This document shows, one piece after another, positions 7,785 through 15,430 of a stretch of 64,000 nucleotides of DNA; the first letter of the stretch is position 1; every line of letters starts with the position of its first letter. The position numbers and the translations under genes were made by a program. The stretch covers positions 62,001 through 126,000 of the forward strand of contig NZ_CP080767.1 in assembly GCF_019602855.1 (NCBI RefSeq), written 5' to 3'. The stretch is from Cupriavidus pinatubonensis (GTDB lineage Bacteria > Pseudomonadota > Gammaproteobacteria > Burkholderiales > Burkholderiaceae). The notes below the pieces were generated by a model. It had not been told where the DNA came from. It saw only the letters and a list, made by a program, of their open reading frames with translations, and did not search any database.

Positions 7785-9083
7785 TCAGACCGGGATCTTG
7801 GTCTCGTAGTCGATGTTGGTCGACGCGAACAGCAGGCCGACGCCGCAGGCGGCGAAGAACATCAGGGCCAGGAAGTAGGAACCCGTGGCTTGCACGATCA
7901 GGCCGACGATGATTGGCACGCTGATGCCGGCGATGTTGCCGCCCAGGTTCATCACGCCGCCCAGGAAGCCGATCTTGTTGCGCGTGCCGAGCATCGACGG
8001 CACCGACCAGAACAGGCCGCACCAGCGCAGGAAGAACAGGGTGGAGGACAGCAGCGCCACCACGGCCACGGCGTCCGTGACGTAGGCCACCGAGAAGATC
8101 GACACAGTGGCGACCACAGCTGCAATGCCGAACAGCGTGCGCATCACCACATTGGGACGGCCGCCGGCTTCTTTCCACTTGTCGGCTATCCAGCCGCCGA
8201 CGAGTTCGCCGACGAAGCCGCTCATGAAGATCAGGAAGCTCGCGCCGCCCATCGTCTTGAGGTCAAAGCCGCGTGCCTTGCTCAGGTAAGTCGGCATCCA
8301 GGTCAGCAGACCGTAGAAGACGGCGTTAAAGCACATCCAGCTGATGGCCATGCACCACACCGAGCGGTACTTGAAGAAGTCGAGCGAACGGCCGGACAGG
8401 TTGGTCGGCTCGGCGCTGTGCTCGCGGGCATGCGCTTCCTCGATGTGGTGCGCTTCCAGTTCATTGACGCCGCTGTGTTCGCGCGGCGAATTGCGGATGT
8501 ACCACCAGGCTACGAAGCCGGCCAGCACGGTGCCGACGCCAGCGACCACGAACGACATGCGCCAGGAGCCGAGTTCGCTGATCAGCCCGGCGATGATGAG
8601 CGAGCCGAGCGCCGCGCCCAGCGGTGCGCCGCCGTCAAGCAGCGTGGCGCCGCGACCGCGTTCGTTCTGCGTCATCCAGATGGCGTTGAGCTTGCCGCCG
8701 GCCGGGTAGATCGGCGCTTCTGCCGCGCCCAGCCCGAGCCGGGTCAGCAGCAGCGAGGTGGCGTTGGTGCAGACCGCCGCGATCGCCTGGAAGAAGCCCC
8801 AGAACACGGTGGCGCAGGCGATCACGATGCGCGGCTTGTACTTGTCGGCCAGCATCCCGCCCGGGATCTGCATGAACGCGTAGGTCCAGAAGAAGGAGCT
8901 GAGGATCAGGCCCTGCATGGCGGGGCTGAGGTCGAATTCCTTGGCGATCAGTGGCATGGCCACCGACAGCGAGGCGCGATCGATGTAGTTGATCGCGACG
9001 AGCATCAGCATCATCAGGAAGATTTTCCAGCGCACGCTGCTGCGCGTGGCCGTGAGGGTGCCGGCTTGGCTTGTCGTTTGCAT
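7785..9083 (-). CDS. MFS transporter, anion:cation symporter (ACS) family
   Basis: 432-aa inner-membrane importer for a small organic anion. Typical ACS-family features are INYIDRASLSVAMP in TM1, SSFFWTYAFMQIPGG in TM2 and GAAEAPIYPAGGK in TM4; 12 hydrophobic segments are visible. The ATG at 9083 is preceded by AAGGAG with 10 bases spacing. The reading frame continues upstream without a stop, but that extension would cross the divergent promoter and the GntR gene and is rejected. It heads the minus-strand catabolic genes and faces a GntR regulator, so it is probably the substrate importer of the island. Confidence 0.88.
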   Translation of the reverse strand: MQTTSQAGTLTATRSSVRWKIFLMMLMLVAINYIDRASLSVAMPLIAKEFDLSPAMQGLILSSFFWTYAFMQIPGGMLADKYKPRIVIACATVFWGFFQAIAAVCTNATSLLLTRLGLGAAEAPIYPAGGKLNAIWMTQNERGRGATLLDGGAPLGAALGSLIIAGLISELGSWRMSFVVAGVGTVLAGFVAWWYIRNSPREHSGVNELEAHHIEEAHAREHSAEPTNLSGRSLDFFKYRSVWCMAISWMCFNAVFYGLLTWMPTYLSKARGFDLKTMGGASFLIFMSGFVGELVGGWIADKWKEAGGRPNVVMRTLFGIAAVVATVSIFSVAYVTDAVAVVALLSSTLFFLRWCGLFWSVPSMLGTRNKIGFLGGVMNLGGNIAGISVPIIVGLIVQATGSYFLALMFFAACGVGLLFASTNIDYETKIPV

Positions 9084-9166
9084 GACGGGGTGTCTCCTTG
9101 CTCCGTAGGTCCTTCGGTTGAGGCGTTTGTAGTAGGTGTCGCGCAACTGGCCGGAGTATAGGATAC

Positions 9167-9222
9167 GTAATCTGTAATTACAACTCTCGTAAGTCATTGA
9201 TTTTACGTGTGCACGGTTGCAC
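9167..9222. promoter_or_regulatory. Divergent operator region between MFS importer and GntR gene
   Basis: A locally AT-rich stretch holds three inverted repeats: GTAAT-CTGTA-ATTAC (9167-9181), CGTAA-N10-TTACG (9188-9207) and GTGCA-CGGT-TGCAC (9209-9222). It lies between the divergent MFS (start 9083) and GntR (start near 9264) genes. FCD-type GntR regulators usually bind short palindromes in exactly such positions, so autoregulation and control of the importer operon are likely. Which repeat is the operator is not known. Confidence 0.5.
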
Positions 9223-9263
9223 AATTTCCGGGTGTGATAGCCTTCGAATGGTGCAAATTCCCC

Positions 9264-10001
9264 ATGCTGGTGACGTCCGTGACACAAACGCTTCCGAAAA
9301 CCGCCCGATTGCGCACGCTGGGCATGTCCGCCGAGATCGCGGCGCGCCTGCGCACGATGATTGAAGAGGGCGAACTGCCGCCCGGCGAACGCATCGACGA
9401 GCGGGCCTTCTGCGAGGCGTTCGATGTCTCGAAGACGCCGCTGCGGGAGGCGCTCAAGGTGCTGGTGGCCGAAGGGCTGGTGCTGCATCGGCAGTACATC
9501 GGCTACCGTGTCGCGCCACTGGACCTGGACGAACTGCGGGCGACGTTCGAAACGCTGCACGGCCTGGAGGCGACTGCCGGCGAACTGGCCGCGCAGCGGC
9601 TGACCGATGCGGGGCGGACCAAGCTCGAGCGCCGGCACCAGGCCATGATCGAGGCGCACGCGGCGGGCCGCCGTACCGACTATTTCCGCATCAATCAGGA
9701 AATCCACCAGCTCATCATCGACGGCGCGGCCAATCCGGTGCTGGCCAACGTGTATGCCGCGCTGATGAGCAAGGTGCACCGCGCGCGCGGCGCCGCCAAT
9801 GCCGATTCGCTGCGCTGGCAGGAGTCGCATGAGGAACATGAGGAAATCATGGCCGCGCTGCGCGAGCCCGGCTGTCCGCGGCTGGCGCAGGTGCTGCGCC
9901 GGCATTCCGAGAACACCGCCAAAGAAGTGCTGACCGTGGTCGCGCGCTCGCTCGCAGGCGAGGCCGTCCGCCAAGCCAATCCATCGAAGGGAAAACAATG
10001 A
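9264..10001 (+). CDS. GntR-family transcriptional regulator (FCD domain)
   Basis: About 245-aa repressor or activator. The N-terminal winged helix-turn-helix is clear: GELPPGERIDERAFCEAFDVSKTPL is its core, split here as GERIDERAFCEAF and SKTPLREALKVL. The C-terminal all-helical FCD ligand domain contains RINQEIHQLI, a conserved histidine-bearing segment, and HEEHEEIMAAL. The ATG at 9264 is favoured because the 19 upstream residues from 9207 do not resemble the family, but no strong ribosome site marks either. The stop overlaps the ATG of the next gene by 4 bases (ATGA), so regulator and hydrolase are translationally coupled. The effector is presumably the island substrate or an intermediate. 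Confidence 0.87.
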   Translation: MLVTSVTQTLPKTARLRTLGMSAEIAARLRTMIEEGELPPGERIDERAFCEAFDVSKTPLREALKVLVAEGLVLHRQYIGYRVAPLDLDELRATFETLHGLEATAGELAAQRLTDAGRTKLERRHQAMIEAHAAGRRTDYFRINQEIHQLIIDGAANPVLANVYAALMSKVHRARGAANADSLRWQESHEEHEEIMAALREPGCPRLAQVLRRHSENTAKEVLTVVARSLAGEAVRQANPSKGKQ

Positions 10002-10840
10002 AACTGGTAAGAACTGGCCAGCCCGGCGCCGAGCGCCCGGGCCTGATCGACGCGCAGGGCAAGGTACGCGACCTGTCGGGCGTGGTGACCGACATCAATG
10101 CGGCGCAGCTCTCGCCGGAAGCGCTCGCGCGCCTGGCGCAGGTGGACGCCGGCAAGTTGCCGGTCGTTGAGGGCGCGCGCTTTGGCGTGCCCTGGACCGG
10201 TATCGGCAAGATCATCGCGATTGGCCTGAACTATGCGGACCACGCCGCCGAAGCCGGCATGCCGCTGCCCGCCGAGCCGATCGTCTTCCTGAAGGCCAAC
10301 AGCTCGCTCAACGGCCCGGACGACGACGTGATGCTGCCGCACGGTTCGCTGAAGTCCGACTGGGAAGTCGAGCTAGGCGTGGTGATCGGCACGACCGCGC
10401 GCAATGTCACGCGCGAGGACGCGCTGAGCCACGTGGCGGGCTACTGCGTGGTCAACGATGTGTCGGAGCGCGAGTTCCAGATCGAGCGTGGCGGCACCTG
10501 GGACAAGGGCAAGGGCTGCGACACGTTCTGTCCGGTCGGCCCGTGGCTGGTGACGCGCGACGAAGTGCCTGACCCGCAGGCGCTTGGTCTGTGGCTGGAG
10601 GTCAATGGCGAGCGCGTACAGAAAGGCAGCACCTCGACCATGGTGTTCGACGTCGCCACGGTGGTCAGCTACGTCAGCCGCTTCATGACGCTGCAACCGG
10701 GCGACCTCATCGCCACGGGTACGCCGCCGGGCGTGGGCATGGGCTTCAAGCCGCCGCGCTTCCTGAAGGCCGGCGACACGATGCGGCTCGGCATTGAAGG
10801 GCTTGGCGTGCAGACGCAGAAGGTCGTCGCGTACGAGTGA
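9998..10840 (+). CDS. Fumarylacetoacetate hydrolase (FAH) family protein
   Basis: 280-aa metal-dependent enzyme of the FAH superfamily, which cleaves C-C bonds or decarboxylates/hydrates oxo-acids. Residues 70-75 (IIAIGLNYADHAAE) begin the FAH domain; the metal ligands are the two glutamates in SDWEVELGVVIG and the aspartate of VVNDVSERE; GTPPGVG is the conserved glycine loop near the C terminus. Length matches the short single-domain ureidoglycolate-lyase-like and acylpyruvase-like members. It is translationally coupled to the GntR gene. Within this island it may act on an acid produced after ring opening (inference). Confidence 0.87.
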   Translation: MKLVRTGQPGAERPGLIDAQGKVRDLSGVVTDINAAQLSPEALARLAQVDAGKLPVVEGARFGVPWTGIGKIIAIGLNYADHAAEAGMPLPAEPIVFLKANSSLNGPDDDVMLPHGSLKSDWEVELGVVIGTTARNVTREDALSHVAGYCVVNDVSEREFQIERGGTWDKGKGCDTFCPVGPWLVTRDEVPDPQALGLWLEVNGERVQKGSTSTMVFDVATVVSYVSRFMTLQPGDLIATGTPPGVGMGFKPPRFLKAGDTMRLGIEGLGVQTQKVVAYE

Positions 10841-10849
10841 TGTGCGCAG

Positions 10850-10872
10850 GGCGGGCGTACAAGGCGCCCGCC
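10850..10872 (+). terminator. GC hairpin after FAH gene
   Basis: Perfect 8-base arms GGCGGGCG (10850-10857) and CGCCCGCC (10865-10872) with a 7-base loop, 10 bases after the stop. There is no U-tract, so it may protect or pause the transcript rather than terminate it. Confidence 0.4.
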
Positions 10873-10888
10873 AAGGTTCCCCATCGAA

Positions 10889-10927
10889 ACGCTTTTATAC
10901 AAACCGTTGGGTTTCCATACAAAGCGT
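10889..10927. promoter_or_regulatory. Nested inverted repeat upstream of M20 amidohydrolase
   Basis: Outer arms ACGCTTT (10889-10895) and AAAGCGT (10921-10927) enclose inner arms AAACC (10901-10905) and GGTTT (10910-10914) around GTTG. ATACAAA is also directly repeated at 10897 and 10917. The block lies in the 244-base gap before the amidohydrolase, about 160 bases upstream of its start, and is a candidate operator. Confidence 0.4.
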
Positions 10928-11084
10928 GCCATGAGAGCAACAGTTCCGGTGCTGAAAAGGGCCGGATTACATCGATTTACAGTTATTCGGCTATTGGCCT
11001 TTCCGTTTGCGATTTCTGCGTGAAATACTGTTTATAAGGACGGCGCACTGACCGTCCCGCAGTCTCTGCCAGAAGAGCAATGCC

Positions 11085-12308
11085 ATGTCCGAGCACGCCC
11101 CCGAGATCGAGTCTTACCTCGGTACCTCTCTGAAGCGCCGCTTCTGCGCGCTGGCCGATACCCTCGACAGCCGCGACCAACTCGAAGCCATCCGGCGCAA
11201 TATTCACCAGAATCCAGAACTCGCGTTCGACGAAGTCCGCACGTCCGGGCTCGTTGCCAGCCTGCTCGAAGGCTGGGGGTACACCGTCACGCGCGGCGTC
11301 GGCGGGACCGGGCTGGTCGGCACGTTGAAGGCGGGGACAGGGGGGCGCAGCGTTGGCATTCGCGCGGACATGGATGCATTGCCCATTCATGAGCGGACCG
11401 GCCTGCCATACGCGAGCGTCAACGAAGGGCGCATGCACGCGTGCGGTCACGACGGCCACACCACGATCCTGCTCGGCGCCGCAAAGCAGCTGGCGCGCAC
11501 GCTTAACTTCAACGGTACCGTACACCTGATCTTCCAGCCGGCCGAGGAAATCGGCGCTGGCGGCGGTGCGGAACGCATGCTGGCCGATGGACTGTTCGAT
11601 CGCTTTCCGTGCGATGCCATCTTCGGCCTGCATAACCATCCGGGCGTGGAGCAGGGGAATTTCCTGTTCCGCTCGGGACCGTTCATGGCGGCCTGCGACA
11701 CGGTGACCATTACCATTCGCGGCAAGGGGGGGCATGCGGCGCGCCCGCACCAGTCGGTCGATCCGATTCTCGTTGCCGGCAGCCTGGTGATGGCGCTGCA
11801 GTCGGTGGTTTCGCGCTATGTGGATCCGAATGAAACCGCGGTGGTCACCATCGGCACGCTGCACGCGGGCCATGCACCTAATGTGATCCCGGACAGCGCG
11901 CGCATGGAGATCAGCGTGCGCTCGTTCAGCCCGGATGTGCGGGCTTCGCTGGAAACGCGCATCCGGCAGATGGCGATCGCGCACGCGGAGGGATATGGCG
12001 CCGTGGCGGAAGTGAATTATGTGCATGGCTATCCGGTGCTGATCAACAGCGAACGGGAAACCGAATTCGCGCGTCAGATCGCGGAGGAACTGGTCGGTGC
12101 CGACAAGGTAGTTTCGCAAGCGGCCCGGATCACGGGCAGCGAGGATTTCGCGTATTACCTGCAGCAAAGGCCGGGCTGTTTCGTGCGGCTCGGTAATGGT
12201 GCCAATCAGCCCCTGCTGCACAACCCGGCGTACGACTTCAATGACGAGAACCTGACGGTAGGTGCGGCCTATTGGACCAGACTGGTGGAGCGCTACCTGG
12301 CAAGGTGA
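11085..12308 (+). CDS. M20-family amidohydrolase (hippurate/N-acyl amino acid hydrolase type)
   Basis: 407-aa cytoplasmic metallo-amidase that removes acyl groups from amino acids, related to HipO, AbgB and IAA-amino-acid hydrolases. Visible are HACGHDGHTTILLGAA (metal-binding histidine and aspartate), the GIRADMDALPIHE motif, the catalytic EE pair in QPAEEIGAGG, and a lid/dimerisation domain from about residue 195. The last metal histidine lies in the C-terminal NPAYDFND region. The start ATG follows AGAAGAG with short spacing. It is transcribed alone between the nested repeat at 10889 and a terminator at 12360. It could deacylate products of the neighbouring island, but this link is only positional. 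Confidence 0.87.
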   Translation: MSEHAPEIESYLGTSLKRRFCALADTLDSRDQLEAIRRNIHQNPELAFDEVRTSGLVASLLEGWGYTVTRGVGGTGLVGTLKAGTGGRSVGIRADMDALPIHERTGLPYASVNEGRMHACGHDGHTTILLGAAKQLARTLNFNGTVHLIFQPAEEIGAGGGAERMLADGLFDRFPCDAIFGLHNHPGVEQGNFLFRSGPFMAACDTVTITIRGKGGHAARPHQSVDPILVAGSLVMALQSVVSRYVDPNETAVVTIGTLHAGHAPNVIPDSARMEISVRSFSPDVRASLETRIRQMAIAHAEGYGAVAEVNYVHGYPVLINSERETEFARQIAEELVGADKVVSQAARITGSEDFAYYLQQRPGCFVRLGNGANQPLLHNPAYDFNDENLTVGAAYWTRLVERYLAR

Positions 12309-12359
12309 CCTCGCTGTTTGCGATGCTGCATGCGGCATCATGGCTTTAGCGCCCCAAGA

Positions 12360-12384
12360 TAGCCTCCTTCGGAGGCTACTTCTT
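12360..12384 (+). terminator. Intrinsic terminator after M20 amidohydrolase
   Basis: Eight-base perfect arms TAGCCTCC (12360-12367) and GGAGGCTA (12371-12378) with a TTC loop, followed by CTTCTTC. Lies about 50 bases after the stop. The remaining 145 bases to the convergent AraC gene hold nothing that I can name. Confidence 0.65.
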
Positions 12385-12528
12385 CTTTGTCTCGCCAAAG
12401 AAGAAGCAAGAAAGGCGACCGCGGAGCCGGCCCAGCGCGAGGCGCCGATCAAGGGGAGAGAAAAGCAAACCGAGCGCTGGCGTACGGCGACGCCCTTTTT
12501 TGTTGTGGCCGGTCTTCTTAGCGAAAAC

Positions 12529-13356
12529 TTAACGAAAAAATGCGCTCGGCGGTACGCCGAACTGCCTCTTGAACATCGTCGCAAACGCACTCGGGCTCTC
12601 GTATCCGAGATCCAGCGCCACATCCACTACCTTGCTGCCGGCTGCAAGCCTCTCCAGCGCCGCCAGCAACCGCGCCTGCTGTCGCCACTGCCCGAACGTC
12701 ATCCCGGTTTCCCGCGCAAAGCGGCGCTGGATAGTTTTGGGATCCAGGCCTAAACGCTCACCCCAGTCCGCCAGCGTCAACTGCGTATCAGGTTCTGCGA
12801 CGATGGCATCGCAGATCTGGCGCAGGCCGCCGTCCGCCGGATGCGGCAAGTGCAGGGGCAGGGTAGGCACCAGCACCACCTCATCCAGCAGCAGCTGCAT
12901 GAGGCGGCCATCGCGCGAATCGGCTGTGTAGGGCAGCGGGACTTCGATCGCCGCCAGGATCAATTCCCGCAGCAGCGGCGAGATGCCCAGCACCGTGCAG
13001 CGCCCCGGCAGGTCGGGCGCGGCATCCGGCCGGACATAGGCGGTGCGCATCTGCACCTGTCCCACCATGCGGATCCAGTGCATCGTGCCGCCGGGCATCC
13101 ACATGCCGCGCGTGGGCGGGACGATCCACTGTCCTTCGGCGGTGCTGACCACCATCACACCATGCACGGCATGGATCAGCTGAGCGTGCGGATGTTGGTG
13201 CCGGGCGGTGACATCGCCGGGCTGGTAGTCCGCCGCCATCGCCGTGACCGGCATGGGGCCACGGTCGAAGTGCACATAGCGTGGCGGATTCGTGTACGTG
13301 TCGCCCAGCACCCGGACGTCCGGTGGCGCAGGCTTCCGAGGGCCGGAGGCAGGCAT
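12529..13356 (-). CDS. AraC-family transcriptional regulator with cupin sensor domain
   Basis: 275-aa regulator. Residues about 25-110 form a cupin barrel (RHQHPHAQLIHAVHGVMVV and PPTRGMWMPGGTMHW), the N-terminal type found in AraC proteins that control exporters and catabolic genes. Residues about 190-275 hold the two helix-turn-helix motifs, LTLADWGERLGLDPKTIQRR and VVDVALDLGYESPSAFATM, ending FGVPPSAFFR. It is divergent from the Fsr-type exporter with 127 bases between starts, which makes that exporter the probable target. Confidence 0.88.
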   Translation of the reverse strand: MPASGPRKPAPPDVRVLGDTYTNPPRYVHFDRGPMPVTAMAADYQPGDVTARHQHPHAQLIHAVHGVMVVSTAEGQWIVPPTRGMWMPGGTMHWIRMVGQVQMRTAYVRPDAAPDLPGRCTVLGISPLLRELILAAIEVPLPYTADSRDGRLMQLLLDEVVLVPTLPLHLPHPADGGLRQICDAIVAEPDTQLTLADWGERLGLDPKTIQRRFARETGMTFGQWRQQARLLAALERLAAGSKVVDVALDLGYESPSAFATMFKRQFGVPPSAFFR

Positions 13357-13483
13357 GTCCTTTTCTCCAAGGTTGCATACCTATTCTCGCAGGACAGGCG
13401 CGCTTCAGCCAGTTAGCATCGCCTCTCACACCGTCCCGGCGAGCGCCCCCGTGGTTCGTCGTTTTGTCCTGTCGAGACCGCCA

Positions 13484-14752
13484 ATGAGCACTACCATCGA
13501 CTCCGGTTCCGCCGCTTCCGGCGTTTCCGGCATTTCCGGCATTTCCGGCACTCCCGCCGCCAAGACCGAACACGCCGCCGAGCGTACGGGCTACCGCGTG
13601 CTGTACGCGATCAGCTTCGCGCACTTTCTCAACGACATGATCCAGTCGTTGATCCTGGCTATCTACCCGATGCTGAAGGGCGGCTTCAACTTGAGCTTCG
13701 TGCAGATCGGCTTTCTGACCATGACTTACCAGGTCACGGCATCGCTGCTGCAGCCGGTGGTGGGCCTGTACACCGACAAGCATCCGAAGCCGCGCTCGCT
13801 CGCGATCGGCATGGGCTTCACGCTTGGCGGGCTGCTGCTGCTGTCCGTGGCGCCGACTTATGGCGTGCTGCTGGTCGCGGCCGCGCTGGTCGGCACCGGG
13901 TCGTCGATCTTCCATCCGGAATCGTCGCGCGTGGCGCGCATGGCGTCGGGCGGGCGGCACGGGCTGGCGCAGTCGATCTTCCAGGTCGGCGGCAACGGCG
14001 GCAGCGCCATGGGGCCGCTGCTGGCCGCCGGCATCGTGCACAAGCAAGCGAGCCTGGCGTGGTTCTCGCTGGCGGCGCTGCTGGCCATTGCGGTGCTGTG
14101 GAAGATCGGCGGCTGGTACGCGGAGCAGATCGCGCACCGCGCGCGCAAGGGCAAGGCGGGCGGCGCCGTGGCCAGTCCGGTGCCGACGCGCGTGGTGGTG
14201 CGGGCCATGCTGGTGCTGATGGTGCTGGTGTTCTCCAAGTACTTCTACATGGCGAGCCTGACCACCTATTACACCTTCTACCTGATGGAGACGTTCGGCC
14301 TGGCACGCCAGTCCGCGCAAATCTATCTGTTCGTATTCTTGTTCGCGGTGGCGGCCGGCACGATCCTGGGCGGCCCGATCGGCGACCGCATCGGCCGCAA
14401 GCGTGTGATCTGGGCGTCGATCCTCGGCGTCGCGCCGTTCACGCTGGTGCTGCCGCACGTGGGCCTGTTCTGGACCGGCGTGCTGACCTTCATCATCGGC
14501 TTCATCCTGGCCTCGGCGTTTTCGGCGATTCTGGTGTTCGCGCAGGAGCTGATTCCCGGCAAAGTCGGCATGGTGTCGGGCATGTTCTTCGGCTTCGCGT
14601 TCGGCATGGGCGGCATCGGCGCCGCGGTGCTGGGCGGGCTCGCCGACACGCATGGCATCCAGACCGTGTACCAGCTGTGCGCGTTCCTGCCGCTGCTGGG
14701 CCTGCTGGCGGTGTTCCTGCCAGACCTCGGCGGCAAGCGCAAGGCAGCCTGA
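13484..14752 (+). CDS. MFS transporter, fosmidomycin-resistance (Fsr) type
   Basis: 422-aa inner-membrane exporter. Residues about 35-55 read YAISFAHFLNDMIQSL, a hallmark of Fsr and related MFS exporters; GTGSSIFHPESSRVA and GPIGDRIGRK (motif A) are also typical. The first 30 residues are a soluble Ser/Gly tail with three SGI/SGV units. I chose the ATG at 13484; the frame is open to 13292, but that would overlap the divergent AraC gene. A terminator follows at 14788. The AraC neighbour is the likely regulator. Natural substrate unknown. Confidence 0.87.
   Translation: MSTTIDSGSAASGVSGISGISGTPAAKTEHAAERTGYRVLYAISFAHFLNDMIQSLILAIYPMLKGGFNLSFVQIGFLTMTYQVTASLLQPVVGLYTDKHPKPRSLAIGMGFTLGGLLLLSVAPTYGVLLVAAALVGTGSSIFHPESSRVARMASGGRHGLAQSIFQVGGNGGSAMGPLLAAGIVHKQASLAWFSLAALLAIAVLWKIGGWYAEQIAHRARKGKAGGAVASPVPTRVVVRAMLVLMVLVFSKYFYMASLTTYYTFYLMETFGLARQSAQIYLFVFLFAVAAGTILGGPIGDRIGRKRVIWASILGVAPFTLVLPHVGLFWTGVLTFIIGFILASAFSAILVFAQELIPGKVGMVSGMFFGFAFGMGGIGAAVLGGLADTHGIQTVYQLCAFLPLLGLLAVFLPDLGGKRKAA
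13516..13550. repeat. Nine-base tandem repeat in the exporter N terminus
   Basis: The unit TTTCCGGCA (with one variant TTTCCGGCG) occurs three to four times and encodes Ser-Gly-Ile/Val. It is in frame and preserves the reading frame if copy number changes. Confidence 0.6.
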
Positions 14753-14787
14753 CGGCGCTAACGCGCGCCAGCGCACAGAGCGCCCTG

Positions 14788-14813
14788 ACGCCCCGCCTTG
14801 GCGGGGCGTTTTC
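14788..14813 (+). terminator. Intrinsic terminator after Fsr-type exporter
   Basis: Arms ACGCCCCGCC (14788-14797) and GGCGGGGCGT (14800-14809), effective loop CTTG, followed by TTTTC. It lies 36 bases after the exporter stop and directly before the next promoter. Confidence 0.85.
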
Positions 14814-14831
14814 ACTGACGCCGGCGTCTCC

Positions 14832-14837
14832 TACACT
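14832..14837 (+). promoter_or_regulatory. TACACT -10-like element before the FMN-barrel gene
   Basis: TACACT sits four bases before ATG 14841, so a transcript starting 7 bases downstream (about 14844) would begin at or inside the first codons. Either the message is leaderless from ATG 14841/14847 or this hexamer is not the promoter. No good -35 is visible. Confidence 0.4.
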
Positions 14838-14840
14838 GGG

Positions 14841-15407
14841 ATGACTATGCCTGCACGCCGGCCATCCTCCACCGAACCGACGCCAGACGCGCAGAGGGCT
14901 GCAGCGCCGCCGTCGGCGCTCGCCGCGCTGCGCGCTGACGGGCAAGCCGCCGTGCTCGGGCGCCGCGTATCGGTGATCGCCGCCACGCGCGACGCCGCGC
15001 TGGCGCCGCACCTGATGCGCGCGGTCGGTTTCCGCATCGCTGACGACGATGCCTGCGTGACCGTGTTCCTGTGCCGCCCGCAGTCACAGCAAGTGCTGGC
15101 CGACATTGCCGCAAACCGGTCGATCGCCGTGGTCTTCAGCGAGCCCACCACGCACCGCACGCTGCAACTCAAAGGCTTCGACGCCAGGGAGACGCCGTTG
15201 CAGCCGGGCGACTGCGCGCGCGTCGCCGCCTACCGCGAGGCGCTCGGCGAGGAAATCCACCTGATCGGTCATGAAGCCTCGCTGGCCCACGCGTTCCTCG
15301 CTTGTCCGGATGACGATCTCGTCGCCGTTAGCTTCACGCCGACGCACGCGTTTCAGCAGACGCCAGGCGCGCACGCCGGACAGGCGCTGAGCCCGGCCGC
15401 CACCTGA
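14841..15407 (+). CDS. FMN-binding split-barrel (PNPOx-like) protein
   Basis: 188-aa protein with a pyridoxamine-5-phosphate-oxidase-like barrel from about residue 35. Segments GRRVSVIAATRDAALAPHLMR, divided by RAVGFRIADDD, and SIAVVFSEPTTHRTLQLKG fit flavin-binding split barrels that act in redox or sensing roles rather than PLP synthesis. The N-terminal 30 residues are Pro/Ala-rich and probably disordered. ATGs at 14841 and 14847 are both possible. The next gene, also with a split-barrel domain, starts 23 bases after the stop, so the two form an operon. Function unproven. Confidence 0.65.
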   Translation: MTMPARRPSSTEPTPDAQRAAAPPSALAALRADGQAAVLGRRVSVIAATRDAALAPHLMRAVGFRIADDDACVTVFLCRPQSQQVLADIAANRSIAVVFSEPTTHRTLQLKGFDARETPLQPGDCARVAAYREALGEEIHLIGHEASLAHAFLACPDDDLVAVSFTPTHAFQQTPGAHAGQALSPAAT

Positions 15408-15430
15408 CCCGGAAGCCGACACGCGCAGCC

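Noticed and set aside
9084..9998. Upstream extension of the MFS importer frame through the GntR gene
   Set aside because: The ATG at 9083 has a good ribosome site and starts a normal MFS N terminus; the extension is antisense to GntR.
12478..12497. GGCGT-ACGGCG-ACGCC followed by a T run, seen as a possible plus-strand terminator
   Set aside because: Only a 5-base stem, 170 bases after the amidohydrolase stop, which already has a better terminator at 12360.
12881..14815. 644-codon minus-strand frame overlapping the AraC and Fsr genes
   Set aside because: Overlaps two well-supported genes in other frames and has only low-complexity His/Gln/Arg sequence.
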